A DNA stretch of 64,000 bases, from contig JAJFPB010000001.1 in the NCBI GenBank assembly GCA_020881915.1, positions 2,604,001-2,668,000 of the forward strand. Direction: 5' to 3'. How positions within the stretch are numbered: position 1 is the stretch's first letter; the number at the start of each line of letters is the position of its first letter. The position numbers and the translations under genes are program-made. The notes beneath the pieces were generated by a model. The model was given only the letters and a program-made list of their open reading frames with translations, had not been told where the DNA came from and ran no database searches. Positions 1-13,200 of this stretch are shown piece after piece. The DNA comes from Paramyrothecium sp. XJ0827. Lineage: Eukaryota > Ascomycota > Sordariomycetes > Hypocreales > Stachybotryaceae.

Positions 1-925
1 GCGGCGGATGCGCAGAATAGCGTGAGGTCCTGGGTTATGAATTGATCCGCACCATGGCCAATGCCACCATCCAAGTTTGATAGCTTGTAATAGTTCAGGT
101 TCTCGTTGAGATAGAGATCGTGAATATATCTCGTGAGGCGGGTTCGGAAAGCAATCGACACTTTTGACTCGAGGAATTTGATCATTGCATTGGTATACGA
201 GGCGAATCCGCCTAGTCCACACCACTGTGTCGTGGCACGTTAGCATTGCGCTTGAGAATCTAAAAAGTAGAGAGGGCAAGACGCGGGAGACCAACCTTAA
301 CTATACCCCAGAAGAAGGCTTTTCCATTGCCGGCAACTAGATCCCGAACAATCGCACCATCAAGGCGTGCGACTACCAGGGATAAGTATGTGCGCAAGAG
401 CAGGAACACGCCATGGCTGAGTAGTAGACCGGCCTCCTTGCTAGACCATCGAGGTATCATGATACTCATCAGGCTAAGGAACTGGTGCAGGAATGCCAGG
501 TTCAAGCCGGGCTTCGCTTGAGCCGAGGGGACTGCGCCATCGCCCAGTCCGGATACCCGCGGCGGGTTCAGGAAGAGCCGACGATGAGCCTCGAATGTCA
601 ACGGTTTGGTGGTGTTGATGACAACCTTGGAGGTTCCATCCTTGTAGGGAACATATATCGTTCGTGAGCCGTCCTTGTTGTGCAGCCAGGAATTGGTTCG
701 CACGAGCTTCCGCCCCTGCTCCCGCTCATCGCGCCTGTTCTTCCACCAACGACGACCGCCTTCGGCACCGAGTATAATGGAGGCCGTGAGGGCAAGGGTG
801 GCGAGAATGCGCGTAACGCGAGACGTGTTGCGCAGCTTCGATCGGATCTTCTCGGACCACTTGTCGACAAATGCCTTGAGTGCGTCCTCGGCGGCTGTTT
901 GGCGCAACGTCGACTGGGCCGCCAT
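1..925 (-). CDS. Peroxisomal ABC half-transporter, ABCD family (N-terminal part, runs off left edge)
   Basis: This is the 5' part of an ABCD (ALDP/PMP70, yeast Pxa1/Pxa2) half-transporter, a family that imports very-long-chain acyl-CoA into peroxisomes. Exon 1 is 925-296 (210 aa, ATG in a GCCGCCATGG context). An intron lies at 295-225, and exon 2 runs from 224 past position 1. The spliced frame reads GIVK then WCGLGGFASYTN with phase 0, which fits the conserved membrane domain of the family. Visible features are an N-terminal hydrophobic segment at about residues 37-55 followed by a basic stretch (RRWWKNRR), the NPPRVSGL segment near residue 120, and hydrophobic helices at about 140-205. Exon 2 gives RTRLTRYIHDLYL and YYKLSNLDGG, typical of the ABC membrane domain. 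The nucleotide-binding domain lies outside the window. The family call is firm; Pxa1 versus Pxa2 cannot be decided. Confidence 0.9.
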
Positions 926-3900
926 GGTGACGTTGGAGAGTTCGCACCGAGGGGGAGCCGAACTATGGAGGTCCGCGAAGGGACATGGGAACCGGTGACT
1001 TCAGATACAAATGATTGTTGGGGGGAGAACAAAGGGGGAAGGCTGCTAAATCCGTTGACCGGCCGTTCTATGGATGAGATATGCGGGTGGTTGCGCCGAG
1101 TGGTGGATGTACGGTGTCGCTTTGGAGCCAGCTTGAACTGGCAGGCCGGAGCATGGCATGTGATGGCTAACAGCTTCCGAGGCTAACCTCACACATGGCT
1201 CGGCTTGTACCGCGCCCCAAAATTGAACATGCGGTACCTCGTCCCTACAAGCCACATGTGGAGTATCACATGATCTGGGGAAGAAGGGCTAGAAGGAGTA
1301 GTGTGGGGTAACACTGTACCGCAATGGCCATTCAGCCCCTTACTGCCTTTTGGTAGGTACAGAGCAGGCCTGGCCCTAAAGGTAGGATACCTGAAGGCTT
1401 GGAAAAAATCAAGGTACAGGGTATTCCGGGGATCTACACCTTTACGGCGTACCTAGCTGTTGTCCTGCGAAAGGAGTACGAAGTCTTTACATGTGATATC
1501 ACTTACTTTGCCAAGCAGAAAACTTGTACCCAAATACCAGAAACCCTTTCTTTCGGTGCCAAACTGCTCTATTTATTCGATGGAGAGCCTTTTCAAACCC
1601 CCTTTGGCGAGGTTCCCCGAACACCTTGTAATTTGAGGCATACACAAAGTAAGATAGATAGGTGAACAACTCTAATAATCGCTTGCAGGGCCTTGCCGGC
1701 AGTTCTTCTGCCTGACTGAGACGTGAAAGCAGAACTGCAATTGGTGCATTATCTGACTCGTCCTGCGTCGAATCGCTTGAGCAGCAGGCTATCTGAATGT
1801 GAATGAATACGTCGCCATCCTACGGGTGAGCTTTTGTGTTGCACGGCCAGTCAACACACAATCCGCATAATCCGACTGAATGTCCAGCAAATCCTCGGAG
1901 GACGTGAGTTTGTCCCAATGACGGCTGCGCCTCCCTTTTCTGGAAAAGGGGGGATTGGCTGAGTGGCTCGAGTTTAGTAGCCTGCTAGGTAGTCTTTTTG
2001 GTAAGACTAGGTAGGTAGACACCTAAGTGACGACCCTGAGAGTTTTCGGCCGATTTTGCTTCACGATGCCTACCCTATACGTCCTAATACAACACCTTAT
2101 GGGAAGGGGTTCGGGTAGCACTGGTTTCTGTCATGTGCGCCCGTGGGTGATTGTCATGGGTTTATAACTAGCGCCAGGGAATGTATAGAAGAGAATCTAT
2201 AGATGCCACTCGGTACGTTCAGAGAGCTTGCGCCGGCATGGAAAGAGGGCGGCGTGGTAGGAATGTTTGCCATCGGAACACTGGGCAATCGACTCGGTGT
2301 TTGTTCATTCATAGATGCGCACCAGCAAACCTCACACGAGACTTACAGACCACCATTTCCTGATGCGTCGTCCTGGGTGAGCGGTTCATTTGTCGGAGTC
2401 ACAGCGAAGCTAGGATCTTCACGCAAACCCGATACACCACAAGGGTATACGAAGATGATGTATACATGTGAAGGGTGTTAAGGGACCAGTTAAATAACTC
2501 CAGTGAAGCACTGGCATCCATGAATCAATGCGAGACAGCCGGCACGTGTGGCCAGTGGCTACCACAGAGCAGAGACGGAAGCGGAAACAGGGAGACAGCG
2601 GGTATGCAGGCAAGCCCACTGGTCCAGCAGCAACGATGATCTGAGTGTCTGGGGTTCGGGAGAATAGCGAAAAGTTGGGCGCCAACGTGACCAATCAGAC
2701 CGGTTGACGACGCCGTCCGACGACCCCCGCGACCATAGTTAGAGTGGCCAAAAGCTGGACAAGGTTGCAGTGCTGCAGGTGCGTTACATGGATGGTCTTG
2801 AACGAAGACCAACCAGGCTTGCGCCTAGGCCAGATCTCTCCTAGAACAAAGGTACCCGCCTGCCCTTTTTTATTTTGGTTCTGCATTTTGGAGACGTATT
2901 CGGTGAGCATGCGACATCTGTGCATTGGAGATCGAAATCCGCACACCCACCAAACCAACTGCTTTGTCCAGCCTGTAGCACGGCCTTGGAAGAGTCGGGG
3001 GCAAGCCAGGCCAGAGTCCCTGTTGCCGGTGGGTGCTGTTTGGGAGGTAAGGTAAGCCATGGCCGCCGATTAGAGGCAGGTAGTTATTTTTGCAACGAGG
3101 GACTCGAGAGCCAAACCCCCTGCACGGCAGGGTAGCTTATTGTCTGATGGGGATGCTGTGGTGCAGGCACGGGAAGCATTCGAACCTCGTGGGGGAGCAG
3201 GCGAGCCACGAGGCCAGAGTGCGCGCCACTGTCTCTGTCCTCGCCCATCGCAACGTGGTTCATCGTGCTTGCGACGTGCCGCTCCGCGACAGCAGTTCAA
3301 ATCCGTCAACTCACGTCCTGCTGCTAGGGGGAGCTCAAGCTCTCAGGGATGGTCAAGAAGCGCTGTATTTAATTAGTGCTGGACCGTGGCCCGTCTAAAA
3401 CCCACCTCGGGCGACATGGGGCATCGGCCGCCACCCAGCATTAGCGGAGATGAGACATTGGAACGGATGGACTGGTCTTAGAGGATTATCTTTGGACCGT
3501 GCGCAATCTGGAAGCAACACAGTAGAGATGCAAGAAAAATGGCCGTGAGAACTTGTCCTCTCACACCGCTATTGACACTGTACTTGTTTCCTACTTATCG
3601 GACCATGCAGGTTCAGTAAGCCAGCTACTGTAGATTAATCTCATGGGCAACTCCACTCACACCTCTCGGCCCAGGTCGCTAAGGGCCCCCCCCTCTCTGG
3701 TAGATACAGCAGGGCAATCCCCCCCAAACGAAGGCTGGACTATCACGTTTAAAGGCAATCATTTCGCTTGTATGTGTGCTCCATGCTCCTTCAGCCTTCA
3801 GTACATTGCCGTCCCCATCTTTTTCCTCCTGAGTGTTCTTCGCGTGCCTGGACAACACGATACTGCCTTACCTTCTGGCATCTCCCAACCTACCTGGCCT

Positions 3901-4556
3901 GTTCCCGTTTGCGGTGATGCGCCGTACATTAAGTCGTTAGCCTTGACCCAGCAGCCCAGACCGACCCGAAGCAGCAGCTCCTGCTTTGCCGCACACAACC
4001 AGCGCCAGCTCCGCCGAATCATTCCCCAGCCGCCCGTCTCGGCCTAATCCCTCGTAGCCAACGAACCCTGAACAACCCCAGGGGAACTGAGCATCACTCT
4101 CCTATTTTCCTTCGACACCACCCGTGCGCGCGCGCTTTCTTTTCGCATCTCGAAGACCATACTGCTGTTCCAACCTGGACCCGAAATCAGCCTCTTGCGA
4201 AACGGCCCTCGAAGGCCAATTTCCCCAGCGTTAGGGGGTTGGATAGCTCAGGCAGGACAATTGGGCCAGGCAACTCAGGTCAGTCGCCCCAACTCTTTAC
4301 TTTCGCGGCATCAAAGCGCAGCGACGTCCAGCTGCCTCTCGTCTCCCAGAGCACCGGCTCGTGACTGCATCCGAGTCTGTGGAAGCTATCATCTCGCAGA
4401 GCGCTCGAGTGCTGTCGCAAGGCTGCATCGAACTTGAAGCCAGGGGATTCATCTAATCAATGTCGTCGGTGCGCTCATGATTGTCGCGAATGCAGGACAG
4501 CGCCAAGCCGTGCAGGAAATGGAAGAGCTGACCTCCCGCGTAGTATAATTGCCACG
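926..4556. other. Intergenic tract, divergent promoters
   Basis: About 3.6 kb between the ABCD transporter (transcribed left) and the phosphatase gene (transcribed right). Only short ORFs with no recognisable domain or consistent splicing are present. AAGGTA-type short motifs occur near 1354-1400 and 1978-2030. The last kilobase (about 3600-4556) is rich in pyrimidine tracts and short upstream ORFs and probably holds the phosphatase promoter and 5' leader. No tRNA was convincing. Confidence 0.5.
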
Positions 4557-6182
4557 ATGGCCGAATCGGCAGCCTTGACATCTAATCCAGTCGCCAAGGT
4601 CGATCAAGACTCTATCCCTATCGATCCTGACGTGACGAAGAACACAGCCAAGTTGTCGCCTGAAGATGGGGCGACTTCTGGAAATGGCCGGGATCTACTG
4701 CAAGTCCCTTCTCGGTCTTCCTCCCAAAAGAACCAATCGTCACCGACATCCACCGGTTTGAGTGGGGCCACCGTCAACGATCCTCGCAACAGCATCAGCG
4801 GACGCTCCAAAGACTCCAAGAAAAGCTTCCTCGGCCGTCAACGTGACGGCAGCGTCGACAGCAACCGCAGTGGCCGGGAGAATCAACAAGCCAACGCATC
4901 AGGAAATTCTCAGCCCAGCTCTCCCTCAACCAGCACGCAGAAGAAAAAGAAGAAGAGTGGCGGGCTGCTGTCCTTCCTTGCTTGCTGCGGGGTGCCCGAG
5001 ACCGCACATCCCGTTGAAGGAGAGAACGAGAACATACACAGGGTAGAGAAGCTGCCTCAACGGCCGGCAACAGCCAAGTCCCGAACGCGTACTCCTCAGG
5101 AACAGCCTGCTCCCAAGCAGGTGAGCGAAAAAAGCGCCCAGACGCCTGCAACTCAAGAAGGTCAAGAGAAGCAGCCCTCTGCTAGCGCGCAGGATCAAGC
5201 AACGGCCGTCGAACAGAATCACAGGGAATCAAAGCAGAGCGTTGCACCCGCCGTCACCGTTGAGCCGCCGGAGCAGCCATCAAACAAGGACGAGCCACTG
5301 GACGGCGGCAATCTCGCCAAGAACGAGGATGTCGAGATGCAGGACGCGCCTACAGACGAAGCCGGAGCAGCAACCGCTGTACCAGTCGCTAATGAGACGC
5401 AAGCTCAGACCGTACCGCCTCCTCCACCACCTGGGCAAGGACAAGTTCCTATCGCGCCTCTCCCTCTCACCGAAAACACCCCCTCACTGCCAGAAGGCCC
5501 CAAGGCCTTGTTACCGCCAGTGAGACCTGAGCACCAAGGAAGGAAATGCTTGGTACTCGACCTCGACGAGACACTTGTGCATAGTTCCTTCAAAGTAAGT
5601 TGCACATAGCCTCCATCTACCACTTGACAACCTTGGTATTGACCGATCCGTTCTAGATTCTGAACCAAGCCGATTTCACCATACCTGTTGAGATTGAGGG
5701 CAACTACCACAACGTATACGTCATTAAGCGTCCAGGAGTCGACGAGTTCATGAAGAGAGTAGGCGAGCTTTATGAGGTCGTTGTTTTCACAGCGTCTGTC
5801 TCTAAGGTAAGACTTGCTCACATGCTCACCTTTTTTTTTCTTCATGTTCGCCTGCTGATATACTTTATAGTACGGCGACCCTCTTCTGGATCAGCTCGAC
5901 ATCCACAAAGTCGTCCATCACCGCTTATTCCGCGAGAGTTGCTACAATCACCAAGGCAACTATGTCAAGGACCTGTCGCAAGTCGGCCGGGACCTCAAAG
6001 ACACCATCATCATCGACAACTCCCCCACATCGTACATTTTCCACCCCCAGCATGCTGTGCCTATTAGCAGCTGGTTTTCGGACGCCCATGACAATGAGCT
6101 GCTAGACCTTATCCCCGTGCTGGAGGATTTGGCGGGGTCGAACGTCGCTGACGTTAGCCTGGTTCTCGATGTCACGCTCTAA
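4557..6182 (+). CDS. FCP1/SCP-type (Psr1-like) protein phosphatase
   Basis: A HAD-superfamily phosphatase of the NIF/SCP group, most like fungal Psr1 plasma-membrane phosphatases that act in stress signalling with Whi2. Exons are 4557-5594, 5657-5806 and 5871-6182 (499 aa); both introns (62 and 64 nt) are phase 0. The catalytic signature [14 protein letters not shown] lies near residues 332-345. The joined frame continues through [18 protein letters not shown] and [12 protein letters not shown], the later conserved motifs, and ends in DVTL. The first 330 residues are low-complexity (Ser/Gln/Pro) and contain FLACCGVPE near residue 142, a Cys-Cys pair that could be palmitoylated. Psr proteins carry such cysteines at the very N-terminus, so this is inference. 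I chose the ATG at 4557 (MAESAAL); the frame stays open upstream to an ATG at 4434, whose added 41 residues look like leader sequence. Confidence 0.9.
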
Positions 6183-7474
6183 TTCAGCAAATCCTTTCGA
6201 TTTCACCCTACTCGCTTTTGAGAAATCACAGATCTGCGATATTGCCGTCATAGCGGAAGGCGTTTGGTTGAGAGCTTTCGATTCCTGGTGTAGATGTATT
6301 ATTGTCTAATACTACATAATGAGGCCAACCCGCAGAGACAAAACTGTTTTATTCATTCTTAACGTTGTCTCAGGCTCATGTCCTAATTCAACCGATGGCT
6401 TCAAAATCTATTCAATTTATCGAGTCGGTTCCGGAGCGGGCATATCCGGCGCATACAACGGAGTGGAGTCACAAGCACAAGGTGAAGGTGCATCCGAGCT
6501 TGGTGTGAGTGGCACGACTATCCGACGACAGTGGCGCGACTGCTTCCAGAGTTGACAGCTTTGGAGGATGAGTGTATGCGAGAAGGCGATGGAGAATATC
6601 GCCGTGCGGCCGCGGAGAGTTATGCCGACATAAACTATGGATCATTCGCATGGATAGCGAGAGTAGCACGAGTGCAGCGCAAACAGTGGCAGGCAACCTA
6701 TTCTGTGTCGCCTGCTTTGCAGGACCTGAGCGTTCTATACTTTTCTCCTTTTCTTTCCTTATGTTACTACCTTATCTACAACAGCACCTATACTTTCCTT
6801 TTTCGTACTTTCTGATTCATACATGGTGGACTAGGAGTCTGCCAACAGCCTCGAGCACAAGATACTTGGAGATTGAAGTGGGTTCACAAAAGCCATAACG
6901 TGTCTATCAACTTGAGGGGCACATTACAGCAGAAGCGAGAGCAAATGGCTCTAGGGGAAGTAGAGCTTTATATATCCGCATAACGGTTCAATATGGAATG
7001 TGTTCCTCGAGCTCAAAATCCACACGTGTAGCATCGCAGACGAGGTCGTTCTCTGCTAGTGTTAATCTGTACAGGTCTTGAGCAATGTGCCTAGTTATTT
7101 TCTCTGATCACGGCCAGTGCCAAGGCCCAAAAAGAAACCTCAAAATGGTAGACCGAATATTGATATTGAGTTTCGTGTTCCTATACCTTAATTGATATTG
7201 GTAATTACGGGGTAGGGGTGGGGGGTGTTCTCGCCAGGTCCGGTGCGCCACACTGGAGAAAGGTCTCGGAATAAAGTTTGACCGCGCGCCTCCTTTCTGG
7301 TGAAGGTGGCCTCAACTTGTGTCCCCTTGGGTACCATAATTTCCAACAGCTAGTAGCTTCCCCGTCAGTCGACCGTTCCCGCTGCATCCCATCTCCCCCC
7401 TCGCCAATTCGATCAAGGAAATCCTGCAGTGATTTCTGTCGGTCTTCTCCACGGTTCAATCCCTTCATCAAACA
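6183..7474. other. Intergenic: 3' region of phosphatase gene, 5' region of Sec61 beta gene
   Basis: About 1.3 kb between two same-strand genes. Only short ORFs without coding character are present. It holds a TATATATC stretch near 6968 and a G-rich GGGGTAGGGGTGGGGGGTG tract near 7209-7227. Nothing else is supported. Confidence 0.5.
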
Positions 7475-8160
7475 ATGGTATGCGCGTTCATTCAGGAATT
7501 CTCGAGCCTCGTGGCTGGTGCTTGTCGTCGGAGGACCGTGGCTCTGAATATGTGTGTGTCGCATGACATATACGCGTTGTTGCCAGCCATGCACTATCAA
7601 GAGGCCACGGCAGCCATTGGCACCCGAGGCGCATTGTTATTCATGGTACAGCCAGGCTAATTGTTGTGCTCTCAGTCTTCTCCTCGTCCTTCCTCCCCCG
7701 CCAACGGCCCTGCTGCGGCTAGCGGCGCCAGCATCGGCCGTCCTTCGTCTCCCACTCCTCCTGGTGGTCCCCGAACTGCCATCCGCCGACGTGCCGCCGC
7801 CGACCAGAAGGAGAAGGTTCTCAATGCTCGCCCTAGCAGCACGAGGGCCGCCGGTGCCGGTGGCTCCAGCAGCACCATGCTGAGTACGTCCGACCCCCGT
7901 CACGATATTGGAGCTACCATGAGCAATATCGAACGGCTGTCAACGCAATTGCAAATGCTAACAGTATGCAGAGCTCTACACCGATGAATCTCCCGGCCTG
8001 AAGGTCGACCCCGTTGTTGTTCTCGTTTTGTCTTTGGTCTTCATTTTCAGCGTTGTTGCCCTGCACAGTGAGTAACTCCTCGTCGGAGGTGTTTGCGATT
8101 GTGGCTTTGCTAACCTGTCCAACAGTCATTGCTAAGCTTACTCGAAAATTCTCCAGCTAG
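7475..8160 (+). CDS. sbh1: Protein translocon subunit Sec61 beta (Sbh1)
   Basis: Small tail-anchored beta subunit of the Sec61 ER translocon. The 113-aa frame is split into four exons: 7475-7477, 7676-7883, 7972-8067 and 8126-8160. The first coding exon is only the ATG, followed at once by a GTATGC donor. The acceptor CTCAG at 7675 then opens SSPRPSSPANG, the Ser/Pro-rich N-terminus of fungal Sec61 beta. The junctions restore TML-KLYTDESPGLKVDP, the conserved segment before the membrane anchor, then the helix VVVLVLSLVFIFSVVALHII and a short basic tail. Introns are 198, 88 and 58 nt; CTAAC-like branch sites are visible near 7957 and 8110. Length and architecture match the family. No in-frame ATG in exon 2 would keep the conserved N-terminus, which supports the split start. 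Confidence 0.92.
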
Positions 8161-9083
8161 ATGCGTGGTTGAACAGCAGCGAGCGAATGGTTTACGGGGA
8201 ATGGCAATAGGATGGGGGTTTGCCTTGATGGAAACACACATAAAACACACACACAACCTGGCGTAAATTTTACCTGGAAGAATTATTGATGGGTAAACCG
8301 GGGTCAATCCCCCACCAGGGACAGCGAACCAATCTCTGATGGATTTGGTTTATCTTGGGTCACTACAGCGTCCTCTGGCGGCTGGACATGACGAGTCCAA
8401 GATATGGGCGGATTTGTATTATACCAGAAATGTGCCGATACGCAATTCAAGGCATGTCTCATTTGCTCATCTGGACGAGGTGACTGTCGTCATACGAATC
8501 TTATACCACGGTCTGTGACTCGCAGACCCAATCACGAACAAGTACGGTCAGATGTGAGATGGATGAAGCTGTACAGGCGTTGGAGCGGAAAGCAAAGCCT
8601 CTAAAGCAAGACATAGGATCGTGCAGACTGTAATGCCATACCCTAAGTATAAAGCGGCGAGTTCTTGGACCCCGTGTTGAGCTGCCATCATACGAGATTT
8701 TATAACTCGATCTCGATGGCCACTCCGCTTCAAATGATACTGGGAAGTAACACTAATCATTGTCCATGTAAACCCATAGCTGGCAGGGTGTGAGTGCTTG
8801 CAAAGTAGCGGATGGAACCCGCAATGCCGACGGGATTGTTCCTCAATCGCCGCGTCCGCGATACTTCCCAAGAGCTTCTTCACCGAGCTCGGTCATATTT
8901 TCACTCCGTAGAGCCCGTCGGTGCTCTGTACTGCCGATGAGCTTGAAGAAGACTAGATGCCAAGGTTTGGTCTGGGAGAAGACTTTGAACGAGCCAAGAT
9001 ATGGGCCTCCCTAAGAGTCAACATCCGACAAACGGAAGTACATTGCTTGCTCAATATCTCCAACTGTTAACTGTATCAAGAGG

Positions 9084-9118
9084 CAAAGCCAGAGCCAGAG
9101 CCAGAGCTAGAGCCAGGG
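9084..9118. repeat. Short AGAGCC hexamer array
   Basis: About five imperfect AGAGCC units (AAGCCAGAGCCAGAGCCAG, then a GAGCTA variant). An array of the same hexamer in the opposite orientation lies at about 36862-36911. Confidence 0.8.
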
Positions 9119-9449
9119 GTCGGGGACCCCTGTTCCCGCGGGTTCAGTGTAACGAAGTCATTGCAAAACTTATGCGAAATCCGAGTATAGTCGGGTTTAG
9201 CAGCTAAGCCCCCTCATAATACGAAAGGCGACAAGGTTATGCGCAATTTAGTATGCTAACGATCGGTGACTGCGAATGAAGAAACACCGTCGGGAAGTGG
9301 GTTTGCGCGAAAAGCTCCGCTCTTTCAAGCAACGGGCCTGCTACTCTTTCGCGAAGCACTTGGTAAGATATCTTAGGTCAAGTGAGCTTTTCAGCATTCA
9401 ACGATTCTAGGATGCTCTCTGGTAGACTTCAGCTTGGGAGCATGATATC

Positions 9450-9520
9450 CAAGGTAAGGTAGCTAAGGTAGGTAGTCTTGAAGGTTGGTAACTTGAAGAT
9501 GGGTGAGGTAGGATACCTGG
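9450..9520. repeat. AAGGTA/TAGGTA short-motif cluster
   Basis: A run of AAGGTAAGGTAGCTAAGGTA, then TAGTCTTGAAGGTTGG and GTGAGGTAGG. This is one of about ten such clusters in the window, all intergenic. Confidence 0.7.
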
Positions 9521-10249
9521 GGCAAGATAGGCAATTGGAAGGCAAGGAACCCCTCAATGTGTGAGACCCCCAGGCTCCCAGGTTCTTTATCAACCCTTCA
9601 GCACATGTATTCTCTCCTGTTTCCAGCACCAAAGGGGTACACGAACATAGTGCCAGTACATGTACCGCTTCATCGTGATTCAGCCTTGGCTTTGCCTTAG
9701 ACCCACTATAGAGGGGCACGTCACTGCCACACCAGGAAGCAGGTACATGTGCAGGTTCTGTAGTAGGTAGGTAGGTGGTCGCGACCCAATGCTGCGCTTC
9801 ACAGTGACGTCGCGAGATTTCCCATGACCCTGCCATTAGATCACCTTAACTACCTTAGCTTGCGAGATTTCAAGGATCGCAAACATACCTTCTCCCATTT
9901 TAAAAGTTATGGCCACTTGTAACGCAACGATCTCCCGCGCTTTATGGCTCTAACGAATTATTGACTAACCCACATCCTGGTGTCATCTCAGCTAGCGAGA
10001 CCTAGGCCTTTACACCAAGCATCGTCAGGCCATAACTCTGCAACTTGACCTTGACCACCCTCTTCCAGCGCCTGATGCTGAGCTTAGCAGGTTCTGAAAT
10101 AACCTTGACTACAACTCCTTCTGTATCTCCTCTTCGAACTTGGTTCTCCAGCTAAAGGACTTGGATATTGCCTTGGCTCCTCAGTCGCCCATCCATCCCG
10201 CAAGTGACCTCCGAGCCCAACAGCATTCCGGCTGGTACCGTTATGCAAG

Positions 10250-13200
10250 ATGGCGGTCTTGAATGAGAAGCAGCGCGTCCCTGCCTCGAACCGCGAAAAC
10301 GCAGCATCTGCTGTCAACCAAACCCAGCAGCAGCCGCAGCAACAGCAACATGAAGTCCTCGTATCAGATGGCTTCGAGTTGCCGGACATTGCGCCGCCCG
10401 AATATGCACCACCGGCGTATGGCGAATCTCTTGATCATTTGACATTCTCCCAGCCCGGCGTTGACGCTGGTGCTGAAGTCACAGGTATGATAGACACTCA
10501 TCCCTGACGCGTTCTAGACTCGAGACCTTCCAAGGGAACGGGTCTCCGTAAACCTGAGAAGCGCCGCTGGCGATGACTAACAAGTTCGTGCGTCTAGGTG
10601 ATGGCCGTGTCAATATCCACATCACAACCAAGAATAGAAGGCTTGCCGATCTACTGGCTTCTACTCTGGATAGTCAGGCATCTGTTGAGGGTCAACCCAC
10701 TCTCCCGCCCGCGTACATTCCTCCAAGTTTAGGATTCCAACCAGGCCAAACCCCACCACCTAAACTTAACATTGTTGTGCAGATAGTCGGCTCAAGAGGC
10801 GATGTACAACCATTCGTCGCCTTGGGCAAAGTACTCAAAGAGACATACGGCCATCGAGTGCGCATCGCCACCCATCCCACTTTCCAGAGCTTCGTCGAAG
10901 AGAACGGGTTGGAATTCTTCTCCATTGGCGGCGACCCTGCTGAGCTTATGGCATTCATGGTCAAACATCCTGGTCTCATGCCGGGCTTTGACGCTGTGAA
11001 GAGTGGCGAGGTGAGCAAACGCCGGAAAGGAATCGCTGAAATGCTCATGGGATGCTGGAGGTCTTGCATTGAAGCTGGTGACGGCCTGGGTCCGCCGCCA
11101 AAGCCACATGCCAAGGATGCGCCCTTGGATTTATCTGCAGATGTCCCGGGCTTTCTTGACAAGAAACCCTTCGTGGCTGATGCAATTATTGCAAACCCGC
11201 CCAGCTTTGCTCATATCCACATCGCGGAGAAGCTTGGTATTCCTTTGCACATGATGTTCACGTATGTTGTCTCCCATCTTACCCTTCACGCAATGTGCAG
11301 CCAAGCTAAATAACCACACAGCATGCCGTGGTCTCCAACCAAGGCCTTTCCACATCCTCTTGCTAACATTCAATCTTCTAACGCCGACGATGTCATGACC
11401 AACTACTTGACTTATACTCTGGTCGAAATGATGACATGGCAGGGCTTGGGCGACGTCATCAATCGCTTCCGTGACAAGGCCCTCGATCTTGCTCCATTGT
11501 CCCTCATTTGGGCCCCAGGGCTCCTCACGAGGCTCAAAATACCGTACACTTACTGTTGGTAAGTTGGCACTATAATACTCTGTCAGGTACGGCACTAACA
11601 AAGACACAGGTCACCGGCATTGATTCCCAAACCAAATGATTGGCGCAACAATGTGGATATTTCAGGCTTTTTCTTCTTGGATCTCGCGTCCTCTTTCACC
11701 CCCGAGCCTGACCTGGCGGCATTCTTGGAGGCTGGGCCACCGCCAGTCTATATTGGCTTTGGCTCTATTGTCGTCGATGACCCCAATGCTATGACTCGAA
11801 TGATCTTTGACGCCATCCACCTGGCTGGGGCCAGAGCCTTGGTTTCCAAAGGTTGGGGCGGCCTAGGTGCTGATACTGTTGGCTTGCCTGAGGGTGTTTT
11901 CATGCTCGGCAATGTTCCCCACGACTGGTTGTTCCAACATGTATCTTGTGTTGTGCACCATGGCGGAGCAGGTACTACCGCCGCAGGAATCAAAGCTGGC
12001 AGGCCTACTGTTGTTGTCCCCTTCTTTGGTGATCAGCCCTTTTGGGGTGCCATGATCTCAAAGGCAGGAGCCGGCCCGGACCCTGTGGCTCACAAGGACC
12101 TTACAGCCGAGAAGCTGGCCGAAGCCATCAAGTTTTGCCTTCAGTCCGATACCCAGGAGAGAGCCCGAGAACTCGGACAGAAGATCAGAGAAGAGAAGGG
12201 AACGGATGTTGGGGGTATGAGCTTTCACAACCATCTGAACGTTGATAGTCTGCGCTGCGATATTGCCCCAAGCCGGACGGCTGTCTGGCGAGTGCGGAGG
12301 ACGAAAGTCAAGCTGAGTCCAGTTGTTGCCGCAATATTAGTGGACGAGGGGCTGCTGAAGTACTCAGACCTCAAGCTGTGAGTATATGTTCGCCGCCGCT
12401 TAGTCTCCAAACTGACTTATTGTACAGATATCGGCCAATTGAATACAATACAGAAGACCAGCCTCCGGATCCCATATCTGCATGCGCTTGCTCCCTAGTC
12501 ACTGACATGAGCACTATCGGAATGTCCATTGCGGATATGCCACGAGAGTTGTTCAAATCTCGCCAGCGAGCGAAGGAGAACCTGGAAGCGAAATCGCCTA
12601 GCGCGAGTACCTCTAGCAAGCTAAATAACTCTGCAGCTGACGATTTGTCAATTGCGCCGCCATCAAGTACCGATCTATCTGTGGTGTCTGCCCAAACGGC
12701 AACTGAAGGACAGAACCTCACCTCACAGCCAAGTACTACATCATTGGCTGAACCTGATCAAGCTTCACAGCAATCACGCCAGGACTTACTCTCACCCGTT
12801 ACTTCACCAACCCCAGCAAGTGGCTCAGGCTACTTGTCCCCTGGCCGTCCCGGTAGTTCCAAGTCTGAGCCTAGGCCATCATCACCTCGCAGGGAGGTGT
12901 CGCCGGCTGGAGTCAGTCTAGAAGCGGCTGTTGGCGCAGGGAGAAATGTTGGACAGATAGTCACCACTGGCGTCAAGTCACCCATGAACTTCTGCCTCGG
13001 CTTGGCCAAGGGTTTCAGAAATGTCCCCAGGCTTTACAACGACGACACAGTCCGACCTGTTGAGAAAGTTACAGACTTCTCTAGTGGCCTCAGGGTTGCA
13101 GGCAAGGAGTTTGGATATGGTTTATTCGATGGTATTTCAGGCTTGGTCATGCAACCGCTGAGAGGTGCCGAAAAAGAAGGCGCGAGCGGCCTTGTCAAGG

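Larger units (their letters stand above)
8161..10249. other. Intergenic tract with short repeats
   Basis: About 2.1 kb between two same-strand genes with no recognisable coding region. It contains an AGAGCC hexamer array at about 9084-9118 and clusters of AAGGTA/TAGGTA motifs at about 9450-9520 and 9763-9860. The last 250 bases are probably the promoter and leader of the downstream glucosyltransferase. Confidence 0.5.

Noticed and set aside
3165..3310. tRNA-like B-box sequences (ATTCGAACCTC, GTTCAAATCC)
   Set aside because: No A box or cloverleaf could be paired on either strand.
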